A stretch of 64,000 nucleotides of DNA, taken from Laguncularia racemosa (taxonomy: Eukaryota; Streptophyta; Magnoliopsida; Myrtales; Combretaceae). A program made the translations under genes and the position numbers. The stretch's first letter is position 1. The number at the start of each line of letters is the position of its first letter. The notes under the pieces were generated by a model, which was given only the letters and a program-made list of their open reading frames with translations, ran no database searches and was not told the DNA's origin. Shown one piece after another: positions 11,323 to 23,087 of the stretch. The DNA lies in the NCBI GenBank assembly GCA_037954665.1, contig JBBMOL010000449.1, positions 124,001 to 188,000 on the forward strand, read 5' to 3'.

Positions 11323-13177
11323 TCACCTAATCACTTGATCCGCACAAACACGAAACAAGAATGGTTCCTCCCAAAAGTAGTGCTTTAACTCAGCAAAGAA
11401 CCTCTTCTTTTGCTGAGACGTTTTGTCATTAGGAAGTACTTTGCAAACAAGGTAATTAGCAAAATCAGCAAACCAAGGTTTAGAAGTATTACTTACCTTG
11501 TTAATCCGATAGAGCCCTTCCTCTGGAAAAGTATCATCAATCTCTTCTTCATTCAATTTTTCTAAATGCGGGTTCTCCAATCGAGAAAGATGATCAGTAA
11601 CTAAATTCTTCGCCCCCTTTTTATCCCGAATCTCCAAATTGAATTCTTGTAGAAGCAAGATCTACTGAATGAGTTGCAGTTTTACATCTATCTTAGATAA
11701 TAAGTACTTGAGAGCTGAATGGTCAGTGTAAACAATTACCTTAGAAAAAATTAAATAAGACCAAAACTTGTCAAAAGCAAAAATTACCGCAAGAAGTTCC
11801 TTTTCGGTCATGTTCTCTTAAGCACTTGTGAGGGTCTTACTAGCATAATAAATAGGCTGAAAATGTTTATCCCTTATTTGTCCCAAAACCGCTCTAACAA
11901 GAAAATCACTTGCATCACACATTAATTCGAAAGGGAGATCCCAATTAGGAGCCACCATGATAGGTGCTTGGGTCAACTTTTCCTTAAGAATATTGAACAC
12001 TTGAAGACATTCATTGGTGACTTCATAAGGCATGTCCTTTTCTAATAGCCATGTCAGAGGCCGAGCTATTCTAAAGAAATCTTTAATGAACCTTCTATAG
12101 AAACCAGTATGCCCGAGGAAACTCCGAATGGCTCTTACCGAAGAAGGTGGTGGAAGTTTTACAATTGTGTCCACCTTTACACTACCACTTCGATTCCTCT
12201 ATAAGAGATTTTATGCCCTAAAACAATGCCCTCCTTCACCATGAAGTGACATTTCTCCCAACTTAAAACCAGTTTGTCTCTTCACATCGAATCAAAACTC
12301 TTTCTAAGTTAATGAGACAATCATCAAAAGAATCACTAAATACGGAGAAATTTTCCATAAAGACCTCCATGATGTCTTCCACTAAGTCCTCAAAAATCAC
12401 TAGCATACACAGTTGGAAATTCGCTGGTGCATTGCATAACCCAAAAGGCATGCGCCAATATGCGAAAGTACCATAAGGACAAGTGAACGTGATCTTTTCC
12501 TGATCCTTAGGAGCGATTGGAATTTGGAAGTACCCTGACATTCCATCTAAAAAACAGTAATATAGATGTCCTGCCAACCGCTTCAGCATCTGGTCCATAA
12601 AAGGAAGAGGGAAATGATCCTTGTGAGTTGCCTCATTCAATCTTCTATAGTCTATGCACACTTGCCATCCCGTTACAGTCCTCATGGGTATGAGTTCATT
12701 TCTTTCATTGGGCACCACAGTCATTCCTCCCTTCTTTGGTATGACTTGTACAGGGCTGACCCAAGAACTGCTAGAGATAGGATATATTAACCCTGCATCC
12801 ATGAGTTTGATCACCTCTTTCTTCATAACCTCCCACATATTGGGGTTTAACCTTCTTTGAGGTTGCACCACTGGTTTAAAATCATTCTCAAGCAAAATCT
12901 TATTGGTGCAAAACGAAGAACTAATACCTCGAATATCCGAAATCTTCCAAGCAAGAGCACGCTTGTGCTCCATCAAGACCCCCAATAAGCTATCCTTTTG
13001 CTCCCTTGTCAAACCAGTAGAAATAATGACGGGGAGTTTAGATTCAGCCTCCAAAAATGCATATTCCAGATATTCTAGAAGTTGCTTCAACTCGAGTTCT
13101 AGGGGTTCCTCAACTGATGGTTTCAGCCTTCCTTCCTCAGTAAATACTATCTTCTCAAACCCCCTTTTACATACCAC
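11323..13177 (-). pseudogene. Reverse transcriptase and RNase H of B
   Basis: RT covers about 13177-12263: VIPKKGGM, CIDYRRLNEATHKDHFPLPF, MSGYFQI and MPFGLCNAP are clear. The active site normally written FMDDFS reads FMENFS here, so both catalytic Asp residues are lost. RNase H (12174-11560) keeps the DEDD set: CDASD, TEKELLAV, YTDHSAL and VTDHLSR. A frameshift lies between 12263 and 12180, and stops interrupt RNase H near 11818 and 11660. The connection to integrase continues in the same frame. Confidence 0.85.
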
Positions 13178-13210
13178 CTCCTAACAAGCATTCGGTTGAG
13201 CCATCACATT

Positions 13211-13717
13211 CTAAACATCCAAATTCTCACACTCTTCTCCTCTAATTGCGGTCAAACTAAACTCCAAAAGATCACCGCATAACAATTCCTGCATAGAACT
13301 CATCACAGTCATATCAACACAGTCAATAGCATAGCAAGAATCATCAGCACTTAAAGATTGTTTTAGTGTTGATGGGATTGTCACAGTCAACTCATCTGTA
13401 CCCATTCTTTAAACTAGTTTTCCATCAGCAACATCTATCAACGCTCGTGCAGTAGCAAGAAATGGTCGTCCCAAGATTAGCGGGACCTCAACATCTGCAT
13501 CTATGTCCAAGATAACAAAGTCAATAGGAAAAATGAACTTTTCAACCTTTACCAGGATGTCTTCTATGATTCCTCTAAGGAATTTAACTGAGCGATCAAC
13601 TAACTGCAAACTCATACTTATAGGCTTTAGCTCTCCAAGCTTAAGCTTCCTAAACAATGAATAGGGCATCAAGTTTATACTTGCCCCAAGGTCTGCTAAG
13701 GCTCTCTCTACAAGCAA
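13211..13717 (-). pseudogene. Aspartic protease of B
   Basis: The segment reads ADLGASINLMPYSLF, then LILGRPFLATARALID. H, a relative, has DSGASINLMP at the same place, so the catalytic DSG has become DLG (a TCA-to-TTA type change). A stop after GKLV separates the downstream linker that leads into RT in the same frame. Confidence 0.8.
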
Positions 13718-14386
13718 TTCACCTATTAAGCATGGAATAGTAAAATTACTTGGATCTTTGAGTTTCTTAGGTAACTTATTCTACAAAATAGCCAAACACT
13801 CCACTCCAATAACTGCAGTAGAAACCTCTTCTAGCCGTTTCTTGTTTGAGAGAAAATCCTTAAAAAAATTTGCATACCTGGGCATCTACGCAAGAGCTTC
13901 CACAAACGACATATTAATATGCAACTGCTTAAACAAATCTAAAAACTTACCGAAGTGTTCTTGCTCCTTGTCTTTTTTTTAAGTGGCTCGGATATGGAAT
14001 TGGAGGCTTGTAAGGTTGAACTGTTAATATCTTGGCCTTTCCTAGATCTTCTTCCTTATCAAGCTCCTTGTCCTTACCCTATGTAGTGGCTTAATCCTTT
14101 TCAGCATCCTTGTCTTCTCTAACCTCAACCCGTTTTTCTTAGACAACCCCTGTCACTCCCATAGTGGCAAAATGCAATTCCCTTCCACTCCTAAGGGTCA
14201 CCGCCTTCACCTACTCCCTCGGATTAGGTTTCGTGTTCCCAGGTAAGGACCCTTGTGGTCTCTCTAATAACATTTTTGCAATCTGACCCACCTGGTTTTC
14301 CAAATTATGGATGGAAGCCTCATGATTTCTTAAAGCAGCATCTGTTGCTTGCTGGTACTGCTCTAAAGTTTGAATGAACTTGGAAA
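13718..14386 (-). pseudogene. Gag-protease linker of B, decayed
   Basis: This joins gag to protease in the same frame as both. It contains fragments corresponding to the H linker (Lys/Glu-rich stretch, then a PPIP-like proline segment), with several stops. No separate gene. Confidence 0.55.
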
Positions 14387-15575
14387 TCATATCCTCCAGG
14401 TTGGACTTCTTTTCAGTAAAAGGTGGTGGAGGAGGCCTTTGGAATCCAGGTGCAAGTGCATTACCCTGAGGAATTGGTGGATTACTCCATGAAAAATTAA
14501 GGTGATTGCGCTAGCTTGGATTATATGTGTTGCTATAGGGTTGTTCTGAGATCGCATAAGATTGCTAACATAATCAACTTGCTCCATATAATCATGAGCC
14601 ATTAACGCGGTTGATTGATCGGTTGGAAAATATTGGGGTGGCTTAGATATTGCCATCCCATCAACCCTTTTGGCTAGAGCATCAACCTTTTCTATAAGGG
14701 TAGTCATCATTTCAACTTCATAGATCCCTGTTGCTCTTTGCCTTGTCCTACCATTACCCTACTGATGGTTATTTTTCGCCATATTTTGAAACAATTGTAG
14801 TGATTCCTTAGGAGTCTTCACATTAAGTGTACCACCGGCAGTAGCATCAATAGTTTGTCGAGTCGGGTAATCAAGCTCGTTATAAAAGGTAGATACCTGC
14901 AACCAATTGGGCATCTGATGATGTGGGCACCACCTAAGTAAGTCCTTAAACCTTAGCCATGATTCATGAAGAGGTTCATTATCTATCTGAGTAAACGACG
15001 TGATATCATTTCTCAATTTAGCAGTTTTGGAAGGCGGGAAGTAGTAGTCCAAGAATGTTTCTACCAACTAGGCCCAGGTCGTGATGGAATTTTGATCTAA
15101 AGAACTGAACCACTGCATTGCTTTTCCCCTCAATGTGAAAGGAAAAAGACGCAACTTCAAAGCTTCATCTATCACTCCATTCTGTTTAGCTATTTCACAG
15201 ATGTCTAGATAAATCTGGATGTGAGCATGGGGATCCTCATTAGCTAAACCATCGAACTGGCATTGATTATGGATCATGTTCATTATAGAGACTTTGACTT
15301 CAAAATTGTTGGCATCTATTGCAGGTCTGACTATACAAGATCCCGTGCTATCTAATGTAGGTCTAGCATAATCAACCATCGTTTGGCGTTGATTTGCTAT
15401 TGCTGCAACTGAATTCTCACCTTCACTAAACTACAATTCCTCTTTCACCTAATTGCTGATTTTCAAAAAATGGATTTCCTACAGCTTGTTCAAAGGCACT
15501 CCTCAACCTTCTTCTAGATGTCCGCTCAATCTCTGGGTCAAAAGCAAGAAGTTTGGACGAGGAGCTCCTTGTCAT
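14387..15575 (-). pseudogene. Gag of B
   Basis: The start is ATG 15575 (MTRSSSSKLLAFDPEIERT), followed after a frameshift by the capsid domain: FDGLANEDPHAHIQIYLDIC, LRLFPFTLRGKAMQWF, FLDYYFPPSKTAKLRNDI, LHESWLRFKDLLRWCPHH. The same order occurs in H. In-frame TAG codons occur near 15065, 14756 and 14510. The zinc knuckle is not evident because the frame is disturbed after 14500. From 15379 down to the protease and RT the remaining pieces share one frame, so gag and pol were one polyprotein. Confidence 0.85.
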
Positions 15576-15693
15576 AAACTATAAAGAAAATCAAGGGAAA
15601 ATTAGTTACCTCCAAAAGAGTGAATGTAATACAACAAATACTAAAGAATAAACGGTTAAAGTAGTTAGCGTTGAGCTTTTTTAATATCGCCAA

Positions 15694-15711
15694 TCCCCGG
15701 AAACAGCGCCA
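15694..15711 (-). other. Primer-binding site of B (tRNA-Asp, two mismatches)
   Basis: The minus strand reads TGGCGCTGTTTCCGGGGA. H has the exact TGGCGCCGTTGCCGGGGA. Six bases separate it from the LTR end at 15718. Confidence 0.8.
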
Positions 15712-15717
15712 AAAACT

Positions 15718-17197
15718 TGGTGTTGACCGTAATCACACAAATTTTAAAAATCCTTTTCTACGACTCTCTATTATGATCAATAAGGCAAGTGCACCTATCG
15801 ATTGTAATAGTATAGAATTGTGTTCAGGTATCGTTTCCTCAGGGATCAGCAAGTACCAATAATAACTCTAAACCAACTATCTAACCACACAAATTCGAGA
15901 GATTCAGCTTAAATTAAAAACACTTAACAAAATCTAAAGCAATTAAAACTAACATGATAAATTAAAATCACTAAATTTAATACTTAAGAGCATACCCTAC
16001 CCTTACTACTTCTCTAATTATCATGTAACTTTACCCTTTTTATAAATCGATTAACAAACAGTGATTATCTCTAAACCGCGGAGTATCTAACACTAAACTA
16101 ATGTTCTTCCTAGATTCATTAGCTCCTAAGCCTAATCGCATTGATAAAGATTCCTCTTTTATCAAAAATCGATTAGAATTGCATTAACACTCTTGAAACC
16201 TCAATTAGATCGAATTATCTAATTTAATCTAATACGGAAAATTCATGTTCTCTATCCCTAGATTACATATGAATTCCTTTATTCATGTAAGATCTATTCA
16301 AACAAAAGATTTTCGAATCATCTTCTATGAAACCAATGCAAATTCAATGTTGGCCATACATCAAATTAATAAAACACTACGAATAACATGAATAAACTTA
16401 GAGATTTCCACTATTCATTAACTATAAAATTAGTCCAACGTTACATGACAATTAGAGTTTGTAAGGTTCGGGTATGAAATAAACTAGCCACTCATGGTTT
16501 TCAAGATATAACTCAATGAAAACCCCTGTGCATGAACCCTTCGGAAGATGAAGATGAATCCGATGATGTTGCTTTCCTCTCGGAATTCTTCCCAAGCGTT
16601 TTGCCTTTCTTCGTATTTTTTTTATCTCCCTCTGATGTCCTCCTTTCCCCACTGGAAAAATGAGAATTATATATACATGGAAGCCTAAAAATCTCCTAAA
16701 ATGGCCGACTTTCTTTTTTTAAGCACATGGTCTCGACACACGGCTTATACATGGTCATGCCTTTGAATAGTGTTAGTAAAACCCACGTAAATAACACACG
16801 GCCGTGTACTCAACTGTGTGTGCTTCTGTAGATTTTCCAAGCTCAACACACAGCCGTGCCTTCAACCGTGTGTTCAACCGTATATGCTTCTGTGGATTTT
16901 CCAAGCTCAACACACGGTCGTTCCTTCAACCGTGTGTTCAACCATGTGTGCTTCTGTAGGCGTGTTTCCTTGACACACGGCAGTGCTCTTCCCCTGTTCC
17001 TTCCAAAAAGCATTTTTCTTTGTGTGTTCTCATCCGATCTCAATCCAAGTTGATATCTTCTCTCAAAATAGTGATCCTCAGTCTTGAAAGTAAAATATTT
17101 TTTTCTTTTAAGTATAAAAACTCTTCAAAATAACATCAATTTATTACATATAACACTAGAATTCATCAGAAATACATGTGTTAATTTGTACTTATCA
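15718..17197 (-). repeat. 5' LTR of B
   Basis: 1480 bp. It matches 4589-6017 and carries three units (against about two) of a roughly 63-bp repeat with CACGGCCGTG-like palindromes at about 16790-16990, which accounts for the length difference. Confidence 0.9.
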
Positions 17198-17877
17198 GTA
17201 ATTTCCATTTAGGATCGGCCACCTTAAAAGTGGCATAGTTGTAATTTTGTGCATTTTCTAACCCTAAAGGGAGCAAGTATAAATACTTGCTTAAAGTAGG
17301 GTTTGAGGAGGCGATTTTTCATAATAGAACTTCACTTTTACATGAGAGGGTTAGGGCTTATTCCTAATTCAATTGCTCTTATCAATTTCAAATCCCAATT
17401 TGAGGTTGTGGCGAGTGGCTTCAAGGTTAATTTGTGAGTAATATGAAATTTACTTCGTTGCAATTTCCTTTTCTCTCTAGTGAGTAATATCTAGGGTTGA
17501 ATTGGATGTTTTATCGACCGAATTTGATTGCATTTGTAATCAAAATCTTGTTGTTTAATTGATTGGTTTTAGCCTTAATTTTAACCTTCAATTTAACATC
17601 AATTTGAACCGTGGATCATTTTGTTAGGAAAGTGAATCACGGAATTGGATCTTGTTGTTCTTGTGTGTAATTCACGTGGAATTCTTGTGATTGTTGTTAT
17701 ATTGGAGAAGATTATCATTGTTGGATTGTTAATTGCAACTTTGAGAATTCGGATTTCATTACATCTCCATTAGGGTTCACGCAAGTTTTGACTCTATTGA
17801 ACCAGTTTGATCTTATGAATTGAAGTTGTTTCTTTGATTCATTTGCATGTTCTTAGACCTTGGTTTTAGGCACATCA
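17198..17877 (+). repeat. 5' LTR of A, second part
   Basis: It starts with the second copy of the TSD of B (GTAAT, 17198-17202) and ends GGCACATCA at 17877. It matches 22184-22863, including the TATAAATACTTGC region that probably holds the promoter. Confidence 0.9.
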
Positions 17878-17882
17878 TAATT

Positions 17883-17894
17883 TGGTATCAGAGC
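17883..17894 (+). other. Primer-binding site of A (initiator tRNA-Met)
   Basis: TGGTATCAGAGC, five bases after the LTR end, is the standard plant initiator tRNA-Met primer-binding site. Confidence 0.9.
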
Positions 17895-19103
17895 TTGAGG
17901 TTTAAGAGGAGGGATTTGCAAATTGAATTTCGGAAATTAAGGGTTCTTGAGTTTACATTTTGATTCCGAAATTGAAAGTGGAAAATTGAATTGTTTATGT
18001 GATTGGTAGAAGTGGCGTGATTGCCTTGTTTGGGAAGTTGAAGTTGCTGCTTGTTGAGTGATTTTTGAGTACTTGTTGAAGCCTCTTTGTTGTGGAATTC
18101 ACCATAAAGAAAAGGGGAAAGATAGTGCACTTGTGAATATAAATTCGAAAATACAATTGTGTAGGAAGAGAATTGTGATTGTTTGAATTCGGAATTAGGG
18201 AGAGCATTTGCAATTTCCAGATTTAAGTAGTGTAGGAAAAAGGAAATTATTTGAATTCAAGATAAGCATTAAGAGTGAAGGAGTTAATGTATGTTTGTTT
18301 GAATTTGAAAATTAACTCTTACCAAATGTGGAAGGGTTGCAATTAGTGAAGTGATTAGATTTTCAAATTTAATTTGCTGCCTTTTGTGTAAGTTGCGGAT
18401 TGGATTTGTATTTGAAGTGAAGAATTTGCAACGTGATTATCCTTGAAATTGCTTTGAGAAGGAGTAGTGAATTGAAGAAGTTTTGTGTTGCATGTGATGT
18501 GTATATTGTTGTAAGTGGCGATGTGAATGTGTTGCACTTGAGGTGTTGTAAAGTGGTGTGATATTGTGTTGTATTTGGGGAGGTTGTTGCACTGTATTTT
18601 AAGAGGCGTGTATGTGGAGTTGTGTTTTGCAAATTTAGCGATGGGTGTGTGTGTATTTTTGGTGTAGTATTGTGTTTGTTGAATTGAGAATTATTGCAAG
18701 TGGCGTGATTGGTGGTGGAACCGTGAGCAAGGGAGTTTGTGACGGTGGAGTGTGCATTTGTGTTTGTGTTAAGGTGCTGCAATTTGTGATTTATTATAGT
18801 GTGAAACCTTAACAAGAAAGGAAGATTTTTTAGTAGTAGAAATTTGAAATTCAAATAAGTCATTAAAGTGTAAAAGTAATTGACTAGTTACTTAAGCACT
18901 TGTAGTTGAATTTAATTCTAACTACTTGAAAGTTTTGTGTGTACTTCATTTATTGAACCTTACTTGGAGTACTAAATTATTTCCTTGTGCCTATAATTCT
19001 TCTTAGAACGTGAGCTATTGCATTATTGTGGATATTAAACGTGTAAGTTGGTGTTGTTGAATGAGTGTGCTGAAATTTGGGGGACTACTTCTTAAATCAC
19101 AAC
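17895..19103 (+). other. Leader of A, no gene
   Basis: About 1.2 kb, G/T-rich on this strand, homologous to the leader of D. No frame is conserved between the two; minus-strand frames such as 18369-18863 are Thr/Asn/His-rich composition artefacts. Confidence 0.75.
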
Positions 19104-20081
19104 ATGTCGAACGAAATTGTGAATAGGGGAATTGGCAATGAAGCCAATAGTCAGGTTGGTGGAGGTTAGGGTCATAATATTGCAGGTAGGAGGACTTTAG
19201 AAGAACAGCTCCAGGATCTTACTACCATAATTGCTACTGTGGCAACTAGGATTGACAGAATGACATTACCACAACCACCAGTAGTGAACCTTCATGCACC
19301 ACCTCGGGTAGCTCCACAGAATCCTCAGAGAGATAGAGTAGTGGGAGATGGAAATCTAAATAGAAGGATGGGTGAGGAACATCATCCATACAAGGAAGAA
19401 AGGGATGACAACCTTAGGGCTAATCCATATCAGAATAGGGATTTCAGGCCACCTCGGGGATTAGAGTATGTGAAACTGCAGATGCCTTCTTATGATGGCA
19501 AGGGATCGGCTGATGATTATTTGGATTAGGAGGATAAGGTTGAGGGTCTCTTTGAATGTTATGAGATTGATGACAACACTAGAGTCCGACTAGCTACTGT
19601 CGAGTTTACAGGATACGCTGCACTATGGTGGAAGAATTTGATTATCATTAGGCATAGGGATGGAGAGGCTGAGATTCAGACATTGAGGGATATGAAAAGG
19701 GTGTTGAGAAAAAGATTCATTCTTGAGAACTACAAACAGGAACTGTTTATGCGATTGCAGACTTTGAGGCAGGGAGGCAAGATAGTGGATGATTATGTGC
19801 AAGAATTTGAAACCCTCATGATTAGATGTGGGTCCATCGAACCTCCAGAACAAACCGTGGCACGCTTCATCTCGGGCTTGAAATATGAAATAGCGTGTGT
19901 TGTTGAGCTGCAGCGATATAGTACACTTGATGAGGCTATTTAGTTGGCTTTGAAAGTGGAGAGGCAAAGGAGGTCCAACTTGTTTAAGGCTCCGAGCAGT
20001 AGGCCCAATACTATTACCAGACCCATAGCAACTAACGGTCGATCAGGGGGAATAAAGGCGGTAGGTGAGGCAGTGAGAGTA

Positions 20082-20934
20082 TGATACGAACCATGCCAAC
20101 CCGTGACGAAACCCAATACCAATACATTCAGAAATTCGTTACCTAAGATGGCCAAACACCTAAAGTGGAAACCGCGACCCGTTGTCTATAAGCGAGACAA
20201 GAACCTTGGTATAATGTGAAAATGCCACAATCGGGATGAAAGACCGATTGATAAGTCAGGATGAATGCCACAGAAATCAATCCGATAAGTTCAAATCAGT
20301 TCTTGAAGAACTAAGAGAGGAGCCTCTCAAAAGAGTTTAATGTTCTATGATGTATGTTCTATATGCTCTGTATTCTAACCCTAGGAGCTAATATTAGGGT
20401 TTGCAATGCGTAACATTAAAGTCCAAAATGACATAACTTAGATAAGTTGCGTGAAAAACACAAAAACAGAACAAGAAAGCCAGCGGTGTAAACATGAAGG
20501 CCGGTGGCTTTGGAATGAAGGCCGGCGGCCTTGAGCCGGCCTTGAAGAGATACACGGCCATGTACTTCTAGACGTGTATCTTTTCTATGGATTTGCTTGA
20601 CTCCATACACGGCCGTGCCTTTTAGCCGTGTGTCTAACCGTGTATAATTTTGTGCAATCTTGAGATTGCTACACAGCGGTGCTTTGAAAATACACGCCCT
20701 CTTCATCTTGTGTCCGGTGTGACTTGTACAAGAGCAAGGGTCTTCCCATGGTTGTTCCAATCTGTTCCAACTTCATAATTGCTCCAATCCTTTCCGGCTT
20801 CATGGACATCCTTTATCAACCTGTTAAGTGCTTCCTTGAGTCGTTTCGCTCGACTTCTTGTGATCGGTCCATGCGGCACTTCAAGAGGATCCACATTCCT
20901 TCTTTCGACTCGACTCTCATCATGGATCTCATCA
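20082..20934 (-). repeat. Solo LTR S of the G family, inserted in the gag of A
   Basis: It matches the G LTRs from end to end (plus strand begins TGATACGAACCATGCCAAC and ends GGATCTCATCA), 853 bp, with a perfect TSD GAGTA (20077-20081 and 20935-20939). No internal sequence remains, so it is a recombination product. Unlike the G LTRs it has an extra GGCCGGC-rich stretch at about 20495-20550. The minus-strand frame 20703-20894 is the polyprotein tail that this family encodes inside its LTR. Confidence 0.9.
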
Positions 20935-21842
20935 GAGTAGTGGACAAAACTACCCCAAACACTGCTAGAGAAAATTTACCTATTGGGAAGGGTAAAGAGG
21001 TAATAGCACCAGATATGAGACAGACTGTTCCCGGATCTACTAGTGGAAAAGCATGCACAGATTAAGTGCTTTAAATGCATGGGATTTGAGCATATGACAG
21101 CACAGTGTCCAAATAAGAGGGTGATGACTGTTATGAAGGGCACTAGGGAAGATGTTGAGGATAACGGGGAATAGACTGAGCCTACAGATTTACCAATAGC
21201 ACTGTAAGGGTATTATGATGACTAGAGTGCAGAAACACATGAGGAACATACAAGTGAACAATATCTACCTATTGATGTGTTATGCAAGGCTCTAACCATA
21301 GCTCTTGATACTAGAGACATTGGGAGGCAGAACATATTTCACACCTCTTGCAGTATCAGAGGTAACCTTTGTGTACTCATCATTGATAGTGGTAGTTGCA
21401 CGAATGTTATATCTGCTACACTGGTAGACAAACTACATTTGTTTACTATCCCATATCCTAGCCCTTATAACTTGCGTTTGTTAGATAATTGAGGCAGTAT
21501 GTATGTTACACTAACGACGAAGGTTCCTGTGAGTGTTAGGTAGAAATATCATGATGAGATCCTATGTGATGTAATTCCTATGCATTCATACCATTTGCTG
21601 TTGGGTAGACCCTGGTTGTTTGATTGGCAGGTGTTACATGATGGGTTTAGAAACACCTACATGTTTAGTATGGGCGAGTCTTGCATAGTACTATCACCAA
21701 TGACTCCATATGAGGTACATCAGTTTCAGGAATAGATCAGAACTACTTCCACTACATTTGATAGCCAAGAGAGCAGGCCAATAGAGATATCAGGGTTCAG
21801 TTCCAAGATTGATCCTCTAGATTTGATGGAAAATCTTTTAGA

Positions 21843-21854
21843 AGCCCGAGGAGA
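21843..21854 (+). other. Polypurine tract of A
   Basis: AGCCCGAGGAGA lies directly before the 3' LTR start. J has the same GCCCGAGGAGA before its 3' LTR and I has CTCGAGGAGA. The sequence also codes the conserved EARGDDG tail, so coding sequence and priming site overlap. Confidence 0.8.
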
Positions 21855-22863
21855 TGATGGGAAAATTTCAAGCACCACCTATGCTTTCAAAACTAGATTT
21901 GGTTGATGATCCAAATCGCTCATATTTTACTTCATATCTTTTTATCTAATAAATATTTGAGAAATAATCTTACAAGTATAATAATAATTCTCCATGGGAT
22001 GCCAATATATCCTACACTAGTTGATGGCCACGAGACATCGTTAGATTTGCAATCAAAGGCCTGCTGTGATTGTTTTCATTTTGAAGCATTGGCTCATGAA
22101 GAGTTATGATATTTTATACTTTGTAATTGTTTTATGGACTATTTTATGTTATATTTTCTTTTGGGGCACTTTCATTTTGATTGTAATTTCCATTTAGGAC
22201 CGGCCACCTTAAAAGTGGCATAGTTGTAATTTTGTGCATCTTATAACCCTAAATGGAGCAAGTATAAATACTTTCTTAAAGTAAGGTTTGAGGAGGCAAT
22301 TTTTCATAATAGAGCTTCACTTTTACGTGAGAGGGGTTAGGGCTTATTCCTAATTCAATTGCTCCTATCAATTTTAAATCCCAATTTGAGGTTGTAGCAA
22401 GTGGCTTCAAGGTTAATTTATGAGTAATATCAAATTTACTTTGTTGCAATTTCCTTTTCTCTCTAGTGAGTAATATCTAGGGTTGAATTGGATGTTTTAT
22501 TGACCGAATTTGATTGGATTTGTAATCAAATTCTTGTTGCTTACTTGATTGCTTTTAGCCTTAGTTTTAACCTTCAATTTAGCATCAATTTGAACCGTGG
22601 ATCATTTTGTTGTGAAAGTGAATCACGGAATTGGATCTTGTTGTTCTTGTGTGTAATTCATATGGAATTCTTGTGATTGTTGTTATATTGGAGAAGATTA
22701 TCATTGTTGGATTGTTAATTGCAACTTTGAGCATTCGGATCTCATTACATCTCCATTAGTGTTTACGCAAGTTTTGACTCCATTGAACCGATTTGATCTT
22801 GTGAATTGAAGTTGTTTCTTTGATTTATTTGCATGTGCTTAGACCTTAGTTTTAGGCACATCA
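21855..22863 (+). repeat. 3' LTR of A
   Basis: TGATGGGAAA...GGCACATCA, 1009 bp, uninterrupted, and the reference copy for this LTR family. Differences from the split 5' LTR are scattered substitutions. Confidence 0.9.
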
Positions 22864-23087
22864 TCCAAGAATAACTCACACATCAAGAATTAGTGTGTTT
22901 GTTCGCCATCTTGTAATACCGACAAATGTACCTAATAAAATGCAAAAAAAATATATAAAATAAATAAAGCTTTGTGAATGTCTTAGTTCCATTTGTTCAA
23001 GAAGGATTCTCAATGCTTGGTTCCGTAGTCCTATAGCTCTTTGCTCGGTTAATGGATTCTATGGTTTCAATGGTTTGATTCCCATCA
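22864..23087 (-). repeat. 5' LTR of C, first part
   Basis: On the minus strand it begins TGATGGGAATC at 23087. Joined to 3771-4255 it makes an LTR of about 704 bp. The TSD of A, TCCAA (22864-22868), marks the join. Confidence 0.75.

Larger units (their letters stand above)
4589..17197 (-). mobile_element. Element B: Athila-like Ty3/gypsy retrotransposon, nearly full length
   Basis: TSD GTAAT (4584-4588 and 17198-17202). Minus strand: 5' LTR 15718-17197, PBS for tRNA-Asp, gag, protease, RT, RNase H, integrase, an extra ORF downstream of integrase, a long 3' non-coding region, PPT, and 3' LTR 4589-6017. The tRNA-Asp primer, the absence of a chromodomain and an additional ORF after integrase are Athila-lineage traits (established knowledge). 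Total 12.6 kb. Many stops and lost catalytic residues make it inactive. Confidence 0.85.
19104..21854 (+). pseudogene. Gag-protease polyprotein of A, broken and split by solo LTR S
   Basis: The start is ATG 19104 (MSNE...). In order: an N-terminal helical segment (TLEEQLQDLTTIIATVATRI), the capsid-like gag domain (GLEYVKLQMPS to LQRYSTLDEAI, about 19460-19940), a CCHC zinc knuckle (CFKCMGFEHMTAQC, about 21068-21110), and an aspartic protease with IIDSGSCTNVI (about 21380-21412) and HLLLGRPWLF (about 21590-21625). The frame then ends in DPLDLMENLLEARGDDG, which crosses the PPT and enters the 3' LTR. Damage: TAG at 19167, 19527 and 19941, a 1-base insertion just before the knuckle (about 21055), a stop at about 21490, and S inserted at 20082. 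In J, K and the autonomous relative I the TAG positions read Gln or Trp. No RT, RNase H or integrase follows. Confidence 0.85.
4256..22863 (+). mobile_element. Element A: gag-protease-only LTR retrotransposon, split by B and S
   Basis: The 5-bp TSD TCCAA flanks it exactly (4251-4255 and 22864-22868). After removing B (4589-17197) and S (20082-20934), A is about 5.1 kb: 5' LTR of about 1008 bp, PBS, 1.2-kb leader, gag plus protease, PPT, and a 3' LTR of 1009 bp. There is no room for RT, RNase H or integrase between the protease and the PPT at 21843. J and K have the same layout, so this is a lineage trait and not damage to one copy. Confidence 0.85.

Noticed and set aside
18369..18863. 164-residue minus-strand open frame
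   Set aside because: Antisense to the leader of A, low-complexity Thr/Asn/His composition, no counterpart in D.
20724..21065. 113-residue plus-strand open frame across the S boundary
   Set aside because: The first part is antisense to the LTR-encoded tail of the G family; only the part after 20934 is A gag.
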